Source: Anaerolineae bacterium (GTDB lineage Bacteria > Chloroflexota > Anaerolineae > UBA1429). Taken from it: a DNA stretch of 33,849 nt. Every line of letters begins with the position of its first letter. The first letter of the stretch is position 1. Shown here piece after piece: positions 25,630 through 33,693 of this stretch. The translations under genes were made by a program, and so were the position numbers. The stretch is from NCBI GenBank assembly GCA_007132185.1, contig SLPC01000095.1, positions 1-33,849 of the forward strand. The letters run 5' to 3'. The notes beneath the pieces were generated by a model. The model was not told where the DNA came from, did no database searches, and saw nothing but the letters and a program-made list of their open reading frames with translations.

Positions 25630-26145
25630 GTGACAGCGCGACCTGTTTGGGTTGTGGCCATTCTGTTTACCCTCGTGGGCTTTGTCCTGCCGGTGACAGG
25701 GCACTTTTTGCATCCGCTCTTTATGCTCTTGGGGCTTCCGTTCTCCATGCTGGGATGGCTCCTGTTCGGTTTGCTGTTCTATAGCGAGCATCTCAGGCGG
25801 AGCGATCCGGCGCGCTATCCCGCCTGGTGTTGGTGGATCAACCTGATCGGCGGCATCGCAGGGGTAGCGATATTCGCGATTCCGGCCTTTTTTGTGTTTC
25901 CTGCTTTTTTGCTGCTCGGAATGCGCGAGCACTATCTGTTGGGCGCCCTGTTTACGGTGCTCGGTCTGGGCACGGGCGTGGCAACCATTTTTGTGGCCCT
26001 GCACTTGATCCGCCACAGGCCGAGGGAGTTTGAACGGCCCCAAGAGCCTGACTCGGAATGGGATACCGAGGCCTATCGCCGGTGGCTGCAGAAAGGCAGC
26101 AAGGATACTCCTCCAAAGAGTGCTCGCGATGATGACTACCCGTAG
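25630..26145 (+). CDS. small polytopic membrane protein, unknown function
   Basis: I do not recognise a family. The 171-residue protein has four hydrophobic segments: about 6-24, 28-50, 68-96 and 102-126. A hydrophilic, charged C-terminal tail (130-171, rich in Arg, Glu and Asp) follows, probably cytoplasmic. Start is a GTG 10 bases after the phosphorylase stop, with GGAGGATC before it. The APC permease begins 26 bases later, so the three genes look co-transcribed. A role as a permease partner is possible but unsupported. Confidence 0.8.
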   Translation: MTARPVWVVAILFTLVGFVLPVTGHFLHPLFMLLGLPFSMLGWLLFGLLFYSEHLRRSDPARYPAWCWWINLIGGIAGVAIFAIPAFFVFPAFLLLGMREHYLLGALFTVLGLGTGVATIFVALHLIRHRPREFERPQEPDSEWDTEAYRRWLQKGSKDTPPKSARDDDYP

Positions 26146-26171
26146 ACGCCAGCCCAGAGAGAGGACATGCC

Positions 26172-27482
26172 TTGAGCACCAGCAATGATCGTGAACATGG
26201 TGGCGGTCTGACCCGCGGCGTCGGACTGTTGGGGGGGATCTCTATTGGCCTTGGGACCATGATGGGCGCAGGGATCTTTGTGCTCTCGGCGGAGGCCGCC
26301 GCAGAGGCAGGCCCCGGCGCTGCCATCACCTTTTTGCTGGCCGGCATCATCGTCCTACCGATTGCGATGATCCTGTCCGAGCTGGTGACCGCGATACCCC
26401 GCGAGGGCGGAAGCTACCTGATGGTATCTCGTATTCTGGGGCCATTGGCCGGAGGTATCGTGGGTCCGGCTAACTGGATCGGTCTTATCTTTGCGACCGG
26501 ATTCTACCTGATCGGCTTTGCCCAGTACCTGAATCTCTTTGTCGAGGTGCCTGGATGGATCGTGAGCACGACTATGGGCCTGTTCTTTACGGCCATCAAC
26601 TATATCGGCGCACGCATCACCGGCCTGGTCGAGGCGATAATCGTCTGCCTGCTGCTCCTGTTGCTGGTGTCGTTCGTCATCATCGGGTTGCCCAATATCG
26701 TAACCGAGCATCATTCCCCATTCATTCCAGAGGGATGGGGGGCCGTCGTCGGCACGGTGGGGCTGATCATCGTTTCCTTCACGGGCTTTGAAAAGGTCTC
26801 GACACTGGCCGAAGAGATCCGTCAGCCCATGCGGAACCTGCCGCGGGCCATCATCGGCTCGGTGGTGATAGCTACGCTTGTCTATGTGGGGGTCGTTTTT
26901 GTCATGACTGGTGTCATGCCCTATCAGGAGTTTGGGGATGCAGGGGCGCCTCTGGTCGCAGCAGCGCAGACATTTCTCGGCGGAACCGGTGGGGTGATCA
27001 TGGGGCTCGGGGGGTTGCTGGCAACGGCCTCTTCCATGAACGCAGCCATCATGTCGTCATCGCGTATTGTGTTCGCCATGGGCCGTGATCGGATGGTGCC
27101 TCAGTGGTTTGGGACGGTGCATTGGAGGCATCACACCCCCGGCCATGCGATTCTGGTCACAGGCGGAGTCGCCACAGCGCTGGCTCTGGTCGGCGATCCG
27201 CATCTTTTGGCCGAGGTGGGCAGTGCGCTGTTCATGGTATCCTATGCCCTTTTGGCCCTGGCCATTATACTGGTCAGCCGCAGGCGTCCCGATTGGTATC
27301 GCCCCGCCTTTTATGTGCCGCTCAAACCGTGGCTGCCCGCACTCGCTGGCCTTGTATCACTGGCAGTCATCCTGACAATGGATACCTTCTCTCAGGTTAC
27401 GGGCGCGGCGCTGGCTGCGATCAGCTTGATCTGGTACCTGGCGTGGGGCCGCAAGCGTGCGTCCATATCCGACGGTGGCTAG
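26172..27482 (+). CDS. APC family amino acid/polyamine permease
   Basis: Secondary transporter of 436 residues in the cytoplasmic membrane, APC superfamily. TM1 has the family's unwound substrate loop ISIGLGTMMGAGIFVLS (about 24-40). ELVTAIPREGGSYLMVSRILGP follows TM2, and about 12 hydrophobic segments are visible. FTGFEKVSTLAEEIRQPMRNLPRAI (split around the TM6-TM7 junction) and SSRIVFAMGRDRM are typical of amino-acid/cation transporters of this family. Start is TTG 26172, preceded by GAGAGAGGAC; a nearby ATG is out of frame. Substrate unknown; operon context with a nucleoside phosphorylase suggests that base or amino-acid uptake could be linked. Confidence 0.93.
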   Translation: MSTSNDREHGGGLTRGVGLLGGISIGLGTMMGAGIFVLSAEAAAEAGPGAAITFLLAGIIVLPIAMILSELVTAIPREGGSYLMVSRILGPLAGGIVGPANWIGLIFATGFYLIGFAQYLNLFVEVPGWIVSTTMGLFFTAINYIGARITGLVEAIIVCLLLLLLVSFVIIGLPNIVTEHHSPFIPEGWGAVVGTVGLIIVSFTGFEKVSTLAEEIRQPMRNLPRAIIGSVVIATLVYVGVVFVMTGVMPYQEFGDAGAPLVAAAQTFLGGTGGVIMGLGGLLATASSMNAAIMSSSRIVFAMGRDRMVPQWFGTVHWRHHTPGHAILVTGGVATALALVGDPHLLAEVGSALFMVSYALLALAIILVSRRRPDWYRPAFYVPLKPWLPALAGLVSLAVILTMDTFSQVTGAALAAISLIWYLAWGRKRASISDGG

Positions 27483-27624
27483 CTCGCCTTTTGTTCCAAT
27501 CTGTGTAGAATCCACGATTCACTACCAAGCCTATCAAGGGCTCAGACTGCCCATTGCCATTCAAGAGCCCCCGAGAGCCCATGTTCGATCTATCGCAGCT
27601 ACGCGAGGCATACAGGAGGAGCCT

Positions 27625-28191
27625 ATGCATACCCGCCCTGGCCCGGCAGGCCCAGAGCTGTTCATGATCCGTCCCACGCTGGATGAGATCCCGCAGATGC
27701 CTTTCCCCGACGGATATGGCATCCGGCCGATGCGGCTCGACGAGGCGGGACTGTGGGTCGATATCCAGCGTGATGCCGAACCCTATTTCGACGTGCAGCC
27801 CGAATGGTTCGAACAGCAATTTGGCAGCGATCTCGCTGCTGTGCCGTGCCGATGCTATCTCGTCGTGAATGCCAAGGGCGTGGCGGTGGGCACGGTCAGC
27901 GCCTGGTACAAGGATGATTATCATGGTGAGACGTGGGGGCAGGTGCACTGGCTGGCGGTGCGCCCCGCCTATCAGCGCCTGGGCTTGGCCCGCGCCGCTC
28001 TGGCTTATTGCCTTTCGCAGTTGGCCCGTTGGCATGACCGCGCCTTTTTGGGCACCCAGTCGGCGCGGATCGGCGCCGTCCGCCTCTATCTCGAGATGGG
28101 GTTTGTGCCTGATCTCGACCATCCTGGCGCCCGCGAGGCATGGCTTGCGATTCGGGACCAGGTCGGTTACCCTGCGCTACAGGAGCTATAA
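27625..28191 (+). CDS. GNAT family N-acetyltransferase
   Basis: Acetyl-CoA-dependent acyltransferase fold, 188 residues. Core signs are the beta4 strand VHWLAVRPAYQRLGLARAAL with the acetyl-CoA loop QRLGLA (motif A) and NAKGVAVGTVSAWY before it; ARIGAVRLYLEMGFVPD is the usual GNAT C-terminal element. ATG 27625 follows AGGAGG; the 142-base gap before it has a GGGCTC/GAGCCC inverted repeat (27538-27570) but no clear promoter. Substrate unknown. It precedes an acid-sugar dehydratase-like gene by 39 bases. Confidence 0.88.
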   Translation: MHTRPGPAGPELFMIRPTLDEIPQMPFPDGYGIRPMRLDEAGLWVDIQRDAEPYFDVQPEWFEQQFGSDLAAVPCRCYLVVNAKGVAVGTVSAWYKDDYHGETWGQVHWLAVRPAYQRLGLARAALAYCLSQLARWHDRAFLGTQSARIGAVRLYLEMGFVPDLDHPGAREAWLAIRDQVGYPALQEL

Positions 28192-28192
28192 T
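28187..28192 (+). promoter_or_regulatory. possible -10 element for the dehydratase-like gene
   Basis: A consensus TATAAT overlaps the GNAT stop codon 39 bases before the next GTG start. No good -35 is seen at normal spacing (GGTTAC at 16 bases is poor), so this is weak. Confidence 0.3.
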
Positions 28193-28230
28193 TGAGGATA
28201 GAGAGTTCCGTCTGAATACGAGGAGGGGCT

Positions 28231-29412
28231 GTGAAGATCGTCAAGGTAGAGATATTCGATATCCACATGGAGAGCGCCCCTGTGTGGCATCCGATCATTC
28301 TGCGAGCCACGACGGATGAGGGCCTCACCGGGCTGGGTGAGGTCGGCCTGGCCTATGGCACAGGCCACTCGGCTGGGGTGGGCATGGCGCGCAACCTGGT
28401 TGAGGCCTTTGTGCTGGGGGCCGATCCCTTTCGCAGCGAGCGGCTGTGGGACACCATGTTCCGTGATAGCTTCTGGGGGCGGGGCGGTGGTCCGGTGGTG
28501 TATGGCGGCATGAGCGCCATCGACACCGCGATGTGGGATATCAAGGGCAAGGCGCTGGGCCTGCCGCTTTACCAGCTCCTGGGCGGCAAGACCAATGAGA
28601 ACCTGCGCACCTATGCCAGCCAGATCCAGTTCGGCTGGGGACCCGATGCCATCAAGGCAGTGGAGCCCCAGCAGTACGCCGAGGAGGCCCGCAAGGCAGT
28701 GGCCGATGGCTATGACTGCGTCAAGGTAGATCCGGTGATGTACGGCCCCGAGGGTGAGACGGACATACGGCCCTTGCGTGGGCTCCTCACGACGCGGGAG
28801 CTCGACTGCTTCCGCGACCGTGTGGCCGCCATCCGAGAGGCTGTCGGGACCGATGTGGACATTATTCTGGAGATCCACTCGCATCTCCCTGCCAGCACGG
28901 CCATCCAGCTCGCCCGTATCTGGGAGCCGTACAACTGTCTCTTTTACGAAGAGCCGGTGCACTATATGAACGAAGGGCTGCACGATCTGGTCGCTCGTCG
29001 GGTCAGCATCCCCACGGCAGCCGGGGAGCGCATCTATACCCGCTGGGGCTATCGGCCCTATTTAGAGAAGCAGGCTATCACGGTGATACAGCCCGATCTG
29101 GGACTGGTCGGCGGGCTCTCGGAGGGCAAAAAGATCTGTGACTATGCCCATGTGTACGACATCCTGGTGCAGGTGCATGTGTGCGGCAGTCCCGTGGCCA
29201 CAGCCGCTGCCCTTCATCTTGAGACGGCGATTCCCAACTTTGGCATACATGAGCACCATACCCGCGCCCTGTATCCGGACAACATCGCTCTCTGCACCAC
29301 AGACTTGCAGCCGGTGAATGGGATCTTTGCGGTGCCGGAAGAGCCTGGCCTGGGCATCGAGCTTGCCGATGACGTGGTGGGTCGGTCGCCGTGCCTAGTG
29401 CTAGAGCTATAG
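28231..29412 (+). CDS. D-galactonate dehydratase-like enolase-superfamily enzyme
   Basis: Mandelate racemase/muconate lactonizing family protein of 393 residues, closest in pattern to acid-sugar dehydratases such as D-galactonate and related dehydratases. Catalytic segments are CVKVDPV (K165, D167), LEIHSH (metal ligand E214, H216), FYEEP (E240/E241), AAGERIYTRWGYR (E266), IQPDLGLVGGLSE and QVHVCGSPVATAAALHL with H316 as acid/base. AIPNFGIHEHH is typical of the galactonate-dehydratase branch. Start GTG follows GAGGAGGGG. A dehydration of an aldonate to a 2-keto-3-deoxy acid is likely; the exact sugar acid is open. No KDG kinase or aldolase adjoins it. Confidence 0.9.
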   Translation: MKIVKVEIFDIHMESAPVWHPIILRATTDEGLTGLGEVGLAYGTGHSAGVGMARNLVEAFVLGADPFRSERLWDTMFRDSFWGRGGGPVVYGGMSAIDTAMWDIKGKALGLPLYQLLGGKTNENLRTYASQIQFGWGPDAIKAVEPQQYAEEARKAVADGYDCVKVDPVMYGPEGETDIRPLRGLLTTRELDCFRDRVAAIREAVGTDVDIILEIHSHLPASTAIQLARIWEPYNCLFYEEPVHYMNEGLHDLVARRVSIPTAAGERIYTRWGYRPYLEKQAITVIQPDLGLVGGLSEGKKICDYAHVYDILVQVHVCGSPVATAAALHLETAIPNFGIHEHHTRALYPDNIALCTTDLQPVNGIFAVPEEPGLGIELADDVVGRSPCLVLEL

Positions 29413-29464
29413 CCCAAGTGGCAAGAGATCGGATGTTTGGGAGTCCTGATGAAAGAGACATCTA

Positions 29465-31042
29465 ATGTCTAGTAATCTGATGACTGGAGCGCGGTTTCTG
29501 TGGAATCTTAGGCGCTATTCTGGGCACACACTGACGCTGCCAGAAGCCGAGGCACAGATTAGAGCCCAGTTACGTGAGCGCGAGACGTCGTTCCTGCGTG
29601 TACTACGGCAGGGAATCTTTGACCACGGCCCGAGCCCCTATCGCAAGTTGATGGCATATTGCGGCATCAAGTATCAAGATGTTGCGGAGTGGGTCCATAA
29701 GCGCGGTGTTGAGGGCGCGCTGAGCGTGCTGTATGACGCGGGGGTCTATCTCACGTTGGACCAGTTCAAGGGGCGCGCTCCCATTGAGCGACCAGGGCTC
29801 AGGCTTACTACCGAGTCAGCCGATTTTGATAGCCCCATCCTGACAAGCTATTTCTCCGCCGAGACTGGGGGCTCTAGAGGCTCACCGCGCCGTATCCGCG
29901 TGGACCTGGAGGCCTTGGGCTATGAAGCGGCCTACAATCTGATCGCGGCACGGCGTCTGAACCAAGAGACGGAACCGTACGTGATATGGCGCCCCATCCC
30001 GCCGGCGGCGGCAGGTCTCAAGGACGTTCTGCGGCGGACCAGAGCAGGTCTTCCGGTGAACCGCTGGTTCTCTCAGACCGACCCACGTTTTATGCGGGAC
30101 AAGCAGTCCGCTTTCACCGGGCTGGTGGTGCGTACGGCTCGCCTGTGGGGGGCGAACGTAGCCATTCCACAGCATGCGCCCCTGGAGGGGGCCGACATTG
30201 TAGCGCGCTGGATGGCAGAACAGACCACTGCCGGGCGCCCCGCGCATGCCTCCATGAGCGGTAGCTCGGCTGTACGTGTGTGTCAGGTTGCCGACACCCT
30301 GGGCCTGGACATCTCTGGATCGCTCTTTCGATTGGGCGGCGAACCACATACGGCTGCCAAAGAACAGATTCTCGTTGGGGTGGGCGCCCGAGGTGTGAAT
30401 CACTATTCCATGTCAGAGGTCGGGAGGCTGGGGCTGACCTGTGGCCAGCCCCAGGCGCTGGATCAGGTGCACCTGGTCACCGACAAGCTGGCCCTGATCC
30501 AGCGGCCGCCGCCCGGGTGGCGCAGTGATGATGCAGTGGGTGCCTTTTACCTGACCACGCTGCTTCCGACGCTGCCCAAGATCATGCTCAATGTAGAGAC
30601 GGGCGACCATGGGGTGGTGGAGGAGCGGCACTGCGGCTGTCCATGGGCCGAGCTGGGCCTGACGACCAGTATTCATACCATTCGCAGCTATGAGAAGCTG
30701 ACCTCCGAGGGCATGCACTTTACAGGCGCCGACCTGATACGTCTGGTGGAGGTGGTGCTGCCGCAGCGCTTTGGGGGAACACCGACGGACTATCAACTGG
30801 TTGAGGAAGAGATCGATGGGATCGCGCGGGTATCGTTGATCGTGAGCCCCCGAATCGGTGACATTGACGAGGCCGCTGTCATCGAGACCGCGATACAGAC
30901 CCTGGCGGCGCGGGATGTGGGCACGGGCATGATGGCCGAGATCTGGCAGCAGGCCAGAACGCTGCGCGTGGAGCGCCGGGAGCCGTATGCCACGAGCTCT
31001 GCCAAGATCCAGCCGCTGCATATGCGACGCGACGACGCCTAA
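29465..31042 (+). CDS. PaaK/LuxE-like adenylate-forming protein
   Basis: Adenylating (ANL) superfamily candidate of 525 residues, akin to phenylacetate-CoA ligases. SYFSAETGGSRGSPRR (128-143) matches the Ser/Thr/Gly-rich phosphate-binding loop. The region reading LNVETGDHGVV, then HCGCPWAELGL, resembles the acid-activating TGD motif and the Cys-x-Cys of PaaK-like proteins. The N-terminal 110 residues, including PYRKLMAYCGI, are the usual PaaK-type helical lead. Likely activates a carboxylate as acyl-AMP, passing it to CoA or a protein thiol; partner unknown. The first 60 codons look less G/C-biased at third positions than neighbours, by eye. The next gene is a lone SagB-type protein. Confidence 0.65.
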   Translation: MSSNLMTGARFLWNLRRYSGHTLTLPEAEAQIRAQLRERETSFLRVLRQGIFDHGPSPYRKLMAYCGIKYQDVAEWVHKRGVEGALSVLYDAGVYLTLDQFKGRAPIERPGLRLTTESADFDSPILTSYFSAETGGSRGSPRRIRVDLEALGYEAAYNLIAARRLNQETEPYVIWRPIPPAAAGLKDVLRRTRAGLPVNRWFSQTDPRFMRDKQSAFTGLVVRTARLWGANVAIPQHAPLEGADIVARWMAEQTTAGRPAHASMSGSSAVRVCQVADTLGLDISGSLFRLGGEPHTAAKEQILVGVGARGVNHYSMSEVGRLGLTCGQPQALDQVHLVTDKLALIQRPPPGWRSDDAVGAFYLTTLLPTLPKIMLNVETGDHGVVEERHCGCPWAELGLTTSIHTIRSYEKLTSEGMHFTGADLIRLVEVVLPQRFGGTPTDYQLVEEEIDGIARVSLIVSPRIGDIDEAAVIETAIQTLAARDVGTGMMAEIWQQARTLRVERREPYATSSAKIQPLHMRRDDA

Positions 31043-31153
31043 GGCATTGGCCCAGACGCCTGTTATCTTGGACACACAGCATAGGCAGATAGCGAACTCA
31101 CACAGGCGACGATCTTTGTCAGAGGCGACAAATGCAAAACAGTGAGGCGCAGA

Positions 31154-31876
31154 ATGAACTATATCAAGATTGCGGCAATTACAGTCCTGGCTGTCGTTGT
31201 TCTGCTGTTAGGGGCCCTGGCATGGATGCGCTTTGGGCCGGTGCGCCGCTCGGCGCCCGTTGAGGCCGAGACGAATACGAGCATATCGCTGCCCGAGCCT
31301 GACCGAACAGACGGCCTGCCGCTGAACGCCGCCCTAGAGGCGCGCCGTTCGATACGCGACTTTGACGAGGTCGCCCTCACTCTCGAGGAGATCGGGCAAC
31401 TCCTGTGGGCAGCGCAAGGCATCACGGATCCGCGGGGCTTTCGCACGGCGCCCTCGGCAGGAGCGCTATTCCCGTTAGAGGTCTACCTGGTGGCAGGAAA
31501 TGTCGAGGACCTGGCCGCGGGAGTCTATCACTATGATCCGTCGGCGCACGCCTTGACGCCGATAGTCGAGGGCGATGTCCGCTCTGCGCTGGCGGCGGCC
31601 AGTCTGGGCCAGTCTTCCGTGGCGGACGGGGCAGCAGTGTTCGTTCTTGCTGCCGAGTATGAGCGTACGACGAGGCGGTATGGTGGGCGCGGCGAGATAT
31701 ATGTTCATATCGAGGTAGGCCACGCCGGCCAGAACATATACCTGCAGGCAGCGAGCCTGGAGCTCGGCACGGTGGCCATTGGTGCGTTCGAGCCCGATCG
31801 GATCAACGAGCTGTTGGGACTGCCCGAGGCATTCGTGCCATTGTACGTAATGCCTGTGGGCCATCCCGCCAACTGA
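31154..31876 (+). CDS. membrane-anchored SagB/ThcOx-type nitroreductase
   Basis: FMN-dependent nitroreductase-fold protein of the SagB/ThcOx group, 240 residues, with an N-terminal membrane anchor (about 4-24) and short linker. Family blocks in order: EARRSIRDF, LGQLLWAAQGIT-like (read QLLWAAQGIT), RTAPSAGALFPLEVYLV, AGVYHYDP, IEVGHAGQNIYLQAASLELG and PLYVMPVG. In thiazole/oxazole peptide clusters such enzymes oxidise azolines, but no cyclodehydratase (SagC/D) is here, so another oxidoreductase role is likely. ATG 31154 chosen because GTGAGG just upstream serves as ribosome site. Converges with the DUF438 gene. Confidence 0.88.
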   Translation: MNYIKIAAITVLAVVVLLLGALAWMRFGPVRRSAPVEAETNTSISLPEPDRTDGLPLNAALEARRSIRDFDEVALTLEEIGQLLWAAQGITDPRGFRTAPSAGALFPLEVYLVAGNVEDLAAGVYHYDPSAHALTPIVEGDVRSALAAASLGQSSVADGAAVFVLAAEYERTTRRYGGRGEIYVHIEVGHAGQNIYLQAASLELGTVAIGAFEPDRINELLGLPEAFVPLYVMPVGHPAN

Positions 31877-31889
31877 TAGCTGTGTGACA

Positions 31890-31931
31890 GACCGGTTCTG
31901 TCCCGCCTCGAAAGAATCGCCAGAACCGGTC
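31890..31931. terminator. 11-bp inverted repeat between convergent genes
   Basis: GACCGGTTCTG (31890-31900) and CAGAACCGGTC (31921-31931) are perfectly complementary around a 20-base loop. It lies between the SagB-type gene and the end of the DUF438 gene. No T-run on either strand; probably a two-way transcription stop. Confidence 0.55.
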
Positions 31932-31981
31932 CAGGGGAAAGCGGTCGGGCTGCCTGTTGCACTCAGATGACAGATTGCCGT

Positions 31982-33184
31982 CTATTCGTCGTCCAGCAAC
32001 CGTTTTTCTCCCTCAAGAGCCCGAATGTCCGTGACATCCTGAGTCACCTCTAGGGCGCCCTTGTATGTGCCCTGGTCGTCACGCATGGCATAATAGGTGA
32101 TATGCAGGAACCTGTCGTTCAGGGTGATCCAAAAGGCGGCTGAATCGCGGCTGCCTTCGCGAAATCCGTCCAAGATGGCCTCGACGATATGCAAGCTCTT
32201 GGGCGGATGGCAGTTCTGCACCCTGCGGCCAATGACCGAGGGCGTGCGGACAAAGATGCGACCGTGGACGCTCTCGGAATAGAACCGCACCGTGTCGGTC
32301 TCGTCGACAAAGGTTACATCCACGGGCAGGTTGCGCAATAGCAAGTCGACCTGTTGGGGCGAAAGAGAGCCCACCTCCAGGGCAAGCTCGCCATAGGCGG
32401 TTGCCGTCGGTTGGCCCGAAACGCTGATGCGCTCGCTTTCGGGCACCTCGGGCTGCCAGGCGTCGCCCGGGCGAATCAGGCAGTAGCCGATCTCGTCGCT
32501 CTGCTCCCGGATCGCCAGCCACTCGGCATCGCTGAGCATTTTGAGGGCGGTGGGGTAGAGAATGTTCTCCTCTTTGTAGAACATCGAGCGCATGTTCTTC
32601 TCCAGCTCGGAATAGGTCTCCTTAATCGCATCGACATCCCCCGCCTGAACCGCTGCCTGAAATGCCTTGGCCTGATCGCGGATCTGATCGTGAATCCCCC
32701 ACATTACCTGTGTAGGGCCGCTGACGCCGTGCTTTTCCAGAAAGGGAAAGAGCAGGTTCTCTTTGCGCACATAAATACGGTTGAACTGCATCAACTGCTC
32801 GGTATATGTGCGCACGCGTCGCAGTTCATCCTCATCGGGTAGTTGCGCAATCGCCTCATCCAGCAATATAAGCATTTCGTTCAGCGCAAAGTTCTCGTAC
32901 TTGAGGGTATGCACGGGATGGCCGGGCGTCAGCTCGGGTTGATCTGGCGTCTGCAGACCCTCCTCGAACACCGAGACATGCACATCGCACAAGGCTCGCA
33001 CCTCGGCGGCCGGCAATCCCTCGGCAATGAGTTGCTGCTCCATCTGCGAGATCTCGAACGCCGTCACATGCCCCATCATCTCGCGAAAGCGACGCTTGAC
33101 ATCCTCAATATCCGCACCTCCATGCAGATCGAGGATCATCTCTTTTAGGTTCTCTTTGCGTTCCTCTAGGTTTGACTGGCTCAT
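31982..33184 (-). CDS. DUF438/hemerythrin/PAS domain protein
   Basis: Cytoplasmic three-part protein of 400 residues. The DUF438 domain covers about 1-78. A hemerythrin-like HHE domain covers about 88-225, with iron-ligand candidates H89/H92, E142, H165 (GIHDQ) and E205/E206 (EENILYP). A C-terminal PAS domain runs from about 275 to 392, with the GRRVQNCHPPKSLHIV block typical of this family. Hemerythrin domains bind di-iron and can sense or detoxify O2 or NO; related proteins are tied to nitrosative stress and iron-sulfur repair. ATG 33184 is preceded by AGGAG and GCAGG. A CRP/FNR-type palindrome sits at about -41 of its likely promoter, fitting control by an oxygen/NO-responsive activator. 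Confidence 0.9.
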   Translation of the reverse strand: MSQSNLEERKENLKEMILDLHGGADIEDVKRRFREMMGHVTAFEISQMEQQLIAEGLPAAEVRALCDVHVSVFEEGLQTPDQPELTPGHPVHTLKYENFALNEMLILLDEAIAQLPDEDELRRVRTYTEQLMQFNRIYVRKENLLFPFLEKHGVSGPTQVMWGIHDQIRDQAKAFQAAVQAGDVDAIKETYSELEKNMRSMFYKEENILYPTALKMLSDAEWLAIREQSDEIGYCLIRPGDAWQPEVPESERISVSGQPTATAYGELALEVGSLSPQQVDLLLRNLPVDVTFVDETDTVRFYSESVHGRIFVRTPSVIGRRVQNCHPPKSLHIVEAILDGFREGSRDSAAFWITLNDRFLHITYYAMRDDQGTYKGALEVTQDVTDIRALEGEKRLLDDE

Positions 33185-33241
33185 CCTGCATGCTCCTATC
33201 TGTTGCGCATTACGCGGTTCGTAGGCAGATACTAGTTGATG

Positions 33242-33284
33242 ATACTATATACGTTGCAGGGTCACAAGCAGTGACCCTGGTCAC
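33242..33284 (-). promoter_or_regulatory. promoter and CRP/FNR-type operator for the DUF438 gene
   Basis: GTGAC-CCTG-GTCAC (33271-33284) is a perfect palindrome of the CRP/FNR class. It overlaps a larger inverted repeat CAGGGTCAC/GTGACCCTG (33257-33279), giving a third half-site. On the minus strand TATAGT (33249-33244) or TAGTAT (33247-33242) can serve as -10 and no good -35 exists. The palindrome centre lies 31-33 bases upstream of the -10 centre, near -41.5, the class II activator position. The divergent small gene at 33324 could share it. Confidence 0.6.
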
Positions 33285-33323
33285 AGAAACCGCTCGCGAT
33301 TCGTCTTGTGTACGGGAGGTGTC

Positions 33324-33554
33324 ATGGATTCGCGTTGCCTGCGAGAGATCGAAATTCGCGCCGGCATGGCAGCGATCCTGGTGGCGGTGCTCACGATCTT
33401 TATGGGGGTCGACTGGCGTCTCTGGTTGCTGCCCCCGGTCGTGGCTGTGCTCATCTGGCTCAAATGGCGCATGGCGCCGCCTGATGACGACGATCACGAT
33501 GAGGAGAGCGGGCCGAATGGTGAGGGTTTCGATGACGATGCGACCCTGCTTTAG
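33324..33554 (+). CDS. small two-helix membrane protein with acidic tail
   Basis: Unrecognised 76-residue protein. Two hydrophobic segments (about 14-30 and 35-51) surround a short GVDWRLW turn and are followed by an acidic tail rich in Asp/Glu (55-72). ATG 33324 follows a good GGGAGGT site. It is divergent from the DUF438 gene and starts 40 bases from the CRP/FNR-type palindrome, so it may belong to the same response. Function unknown. Confidence 0.75.
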   Translation: MDSRCLREIEIRAGMAAILVAVLTIFMGVDWRLWLLPPVVAVLIWLKWRMAPPDDDDHDEESGPNGEGFDDDATLL

Positions 33555-33608
33555 CTCATCTGTAGGGTTTCCACACATACATAGATCGCTTTCGGTGAGC
33601 GCTGGCGG

Positions 33609-33636
33609 TTGACGCGCTCGCATCGGGCGATAGAAT
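33609..33636 (+). promoter_or_regulatory. promoter of the oxidoreductase gene
   Basis: TTGACG (33609-33614), 16-base spacer, TAGAAT (33631-33636), about 40 bases before the ribosome site of the Gfo/Idh/MocA gene. Confidence 0.65.
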
Positions 33637-33693
33637 AATGGGTGGACGAGGAGGGCGTCCCGGCGGTTGCCGGGCAAGACAAGGAGAGAAGAC

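Noticed and set aside
31115-31130. Short inverted repeat TTGTC/GACAA before the SagB-type gene
   Set aside because: Five-base arms are expected by chance; no associated promoter pattern.
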